Assembly (NCBI GenBank): GCA_963712175.1
Contig: CAVQGZ010000004.1
Coordinates: forward strand, 310,001 to 374,000
Length of the DNA: 64,000 bases
Direction of reading: 5' to 3'
From: CAVQGZ01 sp963712175
Lineage (GTDB): Bacteria; Actinomycetota; Actinomycetes; Jiangellales; Jiangellaceae
Shown here one piece after another: positions 61,654 to 64,000 of the stretch (positions are counted from its first letter, which is position 1; each line of letters starts with the position of its first letter). Below the pieces are notes generated by a model, which did not search any database, was not told the DNA's origin, and saw only the letters and a list, made by a program, of their open reading frames with translations. Made by a program: the position numbers and the translations under genes.

Positions 61654-61745
61654 CCCGATGATCACGGCAGGTAGGTGAAGGTGTGCTTCACGAGGTTTGG
61701 ACGCCTCGGCAAGGGGGGTGAAACCTACCTGCCGTGATCATCGGG
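61654..61745. repeat. 92-base palindromic element with 23-base perfect inverted repeats
   Basis: The arms at 61654-61676 and 61723-61745 are perfect 23-base inverted repeats (left arm starts CCCGATGATCACGGCAGG). The interior contains two more hairpins: GTGAAG-GTGTG-CTTCAC (61675-61691) and CGAGG-TTTGGACG-CCTCG (61691-61708), giving a branched fold. It lies in the convergent gap between livK and livF. It could be a bidirectional terminator or a dispersed, non-autonomous palindromic repeat. Confidence 0.85.
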
Positions 61746-61791
61746 GACTGCGGGACGGAGCCGCCGGAGGCTCCTGATCACGCGGAGGTTG

Positions 61792-62583
61792 TCAGGACTT
61801 GGCGAGAGTGCCCAGGTACAGGGCAATGACCTTCGGGTCGTTGAGCAGCTCGCGGCCGGTGCCGGTGTAGGCGTTGGCGCCGGAGTCCAGCACGTACCCG
61901 CGGTCGCAGATCTGCAAGCAGCGTCGCGCGTTCTGCTCCACCATGATCACCGAGACGCCGGCCTTGTTGATCTCGCGGGTCCGGATGAACACCTCGTCCT
62001 GCAGGACCGGGGACAGCCCCGCGGAGGGCTCGTCCAGCAGGATCACCGACGGGTTCATCATCAGCGCCCGACCCATGGCGACCATCTGCCGCTCGCCACC
62101 TGACAGCGAGCCGGCGCGTTGCTTGCGCCGGTCACCGAGCACGGGGAACAGGTCGGTGACGAACTCGAAGCGCTCACCGAATGTCTTGGGGGCTTGGTAG
62201 ACCCCCATCTGCAGGTTCTCCTCGATGGTGAGGCTGGGAAAGACGTTGTTGGTCTGGGGGACGTACCCCACGCCGGCCGTCACGAGATTGTTGGGCTTGG
62301 CGTTGGTGATGTCGAGCCCCTCGAGCGTGACGGTGCCCTCGCGGACCTGCACGAGCCCGAAGATCGCCTTGACCAGAGTCGACTTGCCGGCCCCGTTCGG
62401 GCCGATGATTCCGACGATCTCGCCCTTCTTGCAGTACAGGTCGCAGTGGTTCAGGATGTTGATGCCAGGCAGGTAGCCGGCCACGATGTCGTCGACTCGC
62501 ACCAGGGCTCCCTCGGCAGCCGCTTGGTGCTCGGCGTGGTCCGTCGCGACGACGCCGCCGCTCTCCTCGTTCGTGGTGCTCAC
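61792..62583 (-). CDS. livF: Branched-chain amino acid ABC transporter ATP-binding protein LivF
   Basis: A 263-residue ATPase: Walker A VGIIGPNGAGKSTLVKAIF, FPSLTIEENLQMGVY, signature GSLSGGERQMVAMGRAL and Walker B SVILLDEPSAGLSPVL. The N-terminal 30 residues before LVRVDDIVAGYLPG are extra and polar. GTG 62583 overlaps the livG stop (GTGA). Confidence 0.95.
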   Translation of the reverse strand: MSTTNEESGGVVATDHAEHQAAAEGALVRVDDIVAGYLPGINILNHCDLYCKKGEIVGIIGPNGAGKSTLVKAIFGLVQVREGTVTLEGLDITNAKPNNLVTAGVGYVPQTNNVFPSLTIEENLQMGVYQAPKTFGERFEFVTDLFPVLGDRRKQRAGSLSGGERQMVAMGRALMMNPSVILLDEPSAGLSPVLQDEVFIRTREINKAGVSVIMVEQNARRCLQICDRGYVLDSGANAYTGTGRELLNDPKVIALYLGTLAKS

Positions 62584-63548
62584 CGCTCGTGCTCCTCCCG
62601 CGGGTGGGTGGCCAGCTCGGCGGCCTCTTCAAGGTCGAGCTCGTGGACGTCCATCGCCGACAGGTCGGTGTCGTGGTGAGCGCCGAGGTACGCGTCGATG
62701 ACCCGGTCGTCGGCCATCACCGCCAGCGGTGGTCCCTCGGCGATGACCTGACCCTGCGCCATCACGACCACCCAGTCGGCCACGTCGCGCACCATGTCCA
62801 TGTCGTGCTCGACGAACAGGACGGTCATGCCGCGGTCGCGTAGGGCCTTGACGTGGCCGAGCAGCGACTGCTTGAGCGCCGGGTTCACCCCGGCCATCGG
62901 CTCGTCCAGCATCACCATCTCGGGTTGGACCATGAGGGCCCGCGCCATCTCCAAGAGCTTTCGCTGGCCCCCGGACAGGCTCCCGGCGAAGTCCTCGCGC
63001 TTCGTGTCGAGCTTGAAGTAGGCGAGGATCTCGTCTGCCCGCTCAGTGATCTCCTGCTCCTGGCCCCGCCAGAGGAACGGCAGGATCGCCTTGAAGACGT
63101 TCTCGCCTGACTGCCCTGTTGCCCCGAGGCGCATGTTCTCGATCACCGTGAGCCGCGACAGGGCCTTGGTCAGCTGGAACGTGCGCACCATGCCGAGGTG
63201 GGCGATGCGGTGCGCGCGAACCTTGGACAGCGATGAGCCGTTGAAGGCCCAGTCGCCCTTGCCCGGCTGGTCGAAACCGGTCAGCAGGTTGAAGAACGTC
63301 GTCTTGCCCGCCCCGTTCGGGCCGATGAGAGCGGTGATCGAGCCCCGCTGCACCTCGAAGTGATCCACGTCAACCGCCACCAGGCCGCCGAACTGCCGGT
63401 GGACGCCGTCGGCCGTGAGGATGGCGTCAGGCTTCGACGCCCCGGGCTCGTGCTGGACGGTGTCGAGCGCGGCCAGTGCCGTCTTCTTGAACTCCGAGTC
63501 GGCGACCGGCACGGCCGGCGACTGCGAGTCCTGGTCAGCGGGCGTCAA
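62580..63548 (-). CDS. livG: Branched-chain amino acid ABC transporter ATP-binding protein LivG
   Basis: A 322-residue ATPase with an extra N-terminal stretch of about 40 residues. ILTADGVHRQFGGLVAVDVD, Walker A TALIGPNGAGKTTFFNLLTG, VRTFQLTKALSRLTVIENM, signature GSLSGGQRKLLEMARALMV and Walker B MVMLDEPMAGVNPAL; C-terminal GQVIAEGPPLAVMADDRVID followed by a longer-than-usual acidic tail. The start is TTG 63548, supported by AAGGAG 7 bases upstream; it overlaps the livM end by 14 bases. Confidence 0.94.
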   Translation of the reverse strand: MTPADQDSQSPAVPVADSEFKKTALAALDTVQHEPGASKPDAILTADGVHRQFGGLVAVDVDHFEVQRGSITALIGPNGAGKTTFFNLLTGFDQPGKGDWAFNGSSLSKVRAHRIAHLGMVRTFQLTKALSRLTVIENMRLGATGQSGENVFKAILPFLWRGQEQEITERADEILAYFKLDTKREDFAGSLSGGQRKLLEMARALMVQPEMVMLDEPMAGVNPALKQSLLGHVKALRDRGMTVLFVEHDMDMVRDVADWVVVMAQGQVIAEGPPLAVMADDRVIDAYLGAHHDTDLSAMDVHELDLEEAAELATHPREEHER

Positions 63549-64000
63549 GAGCGAGCTCCTTCCGGTCCCCCAGGATTCCCTGTGGTCTGAAGATCATCAA
63601 GAGCATGAGTGCCGCCCCCACGATCATGAAGCGGACGGCGCCGACGTCCGTGCTGCCCAGCAGCCACTCGGGGATGCTGTACGCGTTCTGCGCGCCACGC
63701 AGGACACCGTCGGACAGCGACAGCAGACCCCAGAAGATCGCTGCCCCGAGGATCGGGCCCAGCACTCGGGCGGCGCCCCCGAGGATGAGAATGGTGTAGG
63801 CGAAGAACGTGAAGTCAGGGCTGGTGAAGTCCGGTTGCACCGCCGCCTGCGCGAGCGCGTACATGAACCCGCCCAGGGCACCGATGAGCCCACCGATGAG
63901 GAGAGCCTGAAGCTTGTACGAGTAGACGTTCTTCCCGAGGCTGCGCACGGCGTCCTCGTCCTCACGGATGCCCTTGAGTACTCGCCCCCAGGGGCTGCGC
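63535..64000 (-). CDS. livM: Branched-chain amino acid ABC transporter permease LivM, 5' part outside window
   Basis: The C-terminal 155 residues of LivM; the frame is open to the window edge and reads SPWGRVLKGIREDEDAVRSL, the EAA-like cytoplasmic loop of LivM permeases. Further segments are GGLIGALGGFMYALAQAAVQ, TILILGGAARVLGPILGAAI and FMIVGAALMLLMIFRPQGIL. livH and the livM start should lie beyond base 64000. Stop overlaps livG. Confidence 0.93.
   Translation of the reverse strand, partial: RSPWGRVLKGIREDEDAVRSLGKNVYSYKLQALLIGGLIGALGGFMYALAQAAVQPDFTSPDFTFFAYTILILGGAARVLGPILGAAIFWGLLSLSDGVLRGAQNAYSIPEWLLGSTDVGAVRFMIVGAALMLLMIFRPQGILGDRKELALDAR

Noticed and set aside
1..64000. CRISPR arrays, prophage, integrase or IS sequences
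   Set aside because: No regularly spaced repeats, no transposase or integrase motifs, and no phage structural genes were seen; gene content is chromosomal housekeeping throughout.

Overview
The window is a gene-dense, very GC-rich stretch of an actinomycete chromosome (phylum Actinomycetota). Lineage markers include sepF-yggT-divIVA at the end of a division/wall cluster, PriA-type hisA, MurT/GatD, the trp-associated membrane proteins (TIGR02234-like, HGxxPAAW, DUF2752), an ANTAR regulator of PdtaR type, a Streptomyces-like ileS with a translational T-box leader, and a TipAL-type MerR regulator. I cannot name the genus. No prophage, IS element or CRISPR array is visible.

Layout. 0-7 kb: pgeF (5' end outside), yggS, sepF, a 1268-residue exported predicted zinc metalloprotease with an LPVTG sorting signal, yggT and divIVA. 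7-12.4 kb: ileS (minus) behind a T-box leader, then a DksA/TraR-type zinc-finger protein, lspA and an RluA-family pseudouridine synthase. 12.4-19.6 kb: aldo/keto reductase, TipAL-like regulator, dnaE, a small membrane protein, then ybaK and a LON-domain protein on the minus strand. 19.6-25.7 kb: hisD-hisC-hisB-small membrane ORF-hisH-priA and hisF. 25.7-28.4 kb: minus-strand TIGR03085-like protein, gatD and murT. 28.4-33.8 kb: a heterodimeric ABC exporter pair, a PLP decarboxylase and hisI. 33.8-42.8 kb: a Pro-rich membrane protein and the trp cluster (trpE, membrane genes, trpC, trpB, trpA), interrupted by an OmpR-type two-component system. 42.8-52.1 kb: DsbA-like protein, gltB, gltD, pyk, tRNA-Leu(CAA), pdtaR. 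52.1-58.9 kb: a NatAB-like ABC pair and a PspC/LiaF-like envelope-stress module with its own NarL-type kinase and regulator. 58.9-64 kb: two type-1 periplasmic-binding lipoproteins facing livF-livG-livM (livM runs off the end).

How it works together. PriA probably serves both histidine and tryptophan synthesis, because no trpF accompanies the trp genes here. hisI lies next to the trp cluster, separated by one membrane gene. Most operon joints are GTGA or ATGA overlaps. About fifteen promoter-proximal genes have a TANNNT-like -10 box ending 6-8 bases before the start codon and no Shine-Dalgarno sequence, so leaderless transcription looks common.

Points of interest. Four genes between 23 and 43 kb (hisH, trpA, the second ABC exporter half and the Pro-rich membrane protein) have reading-frame breaks; indel errors in the assembly are the simplest explanation, but this needs read-level checking. 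Other leads are the wall-anchored metalloprotease inside the division cluster, the resolvable T-box with its SD-sequestering hairpin, two large palindromic elements in convergent intergenic gaps, and compact dyads overlapping or close to the promoters of the TipAL-like gene, hisD, priA, pyk, the PspC/LiaF module and livK.
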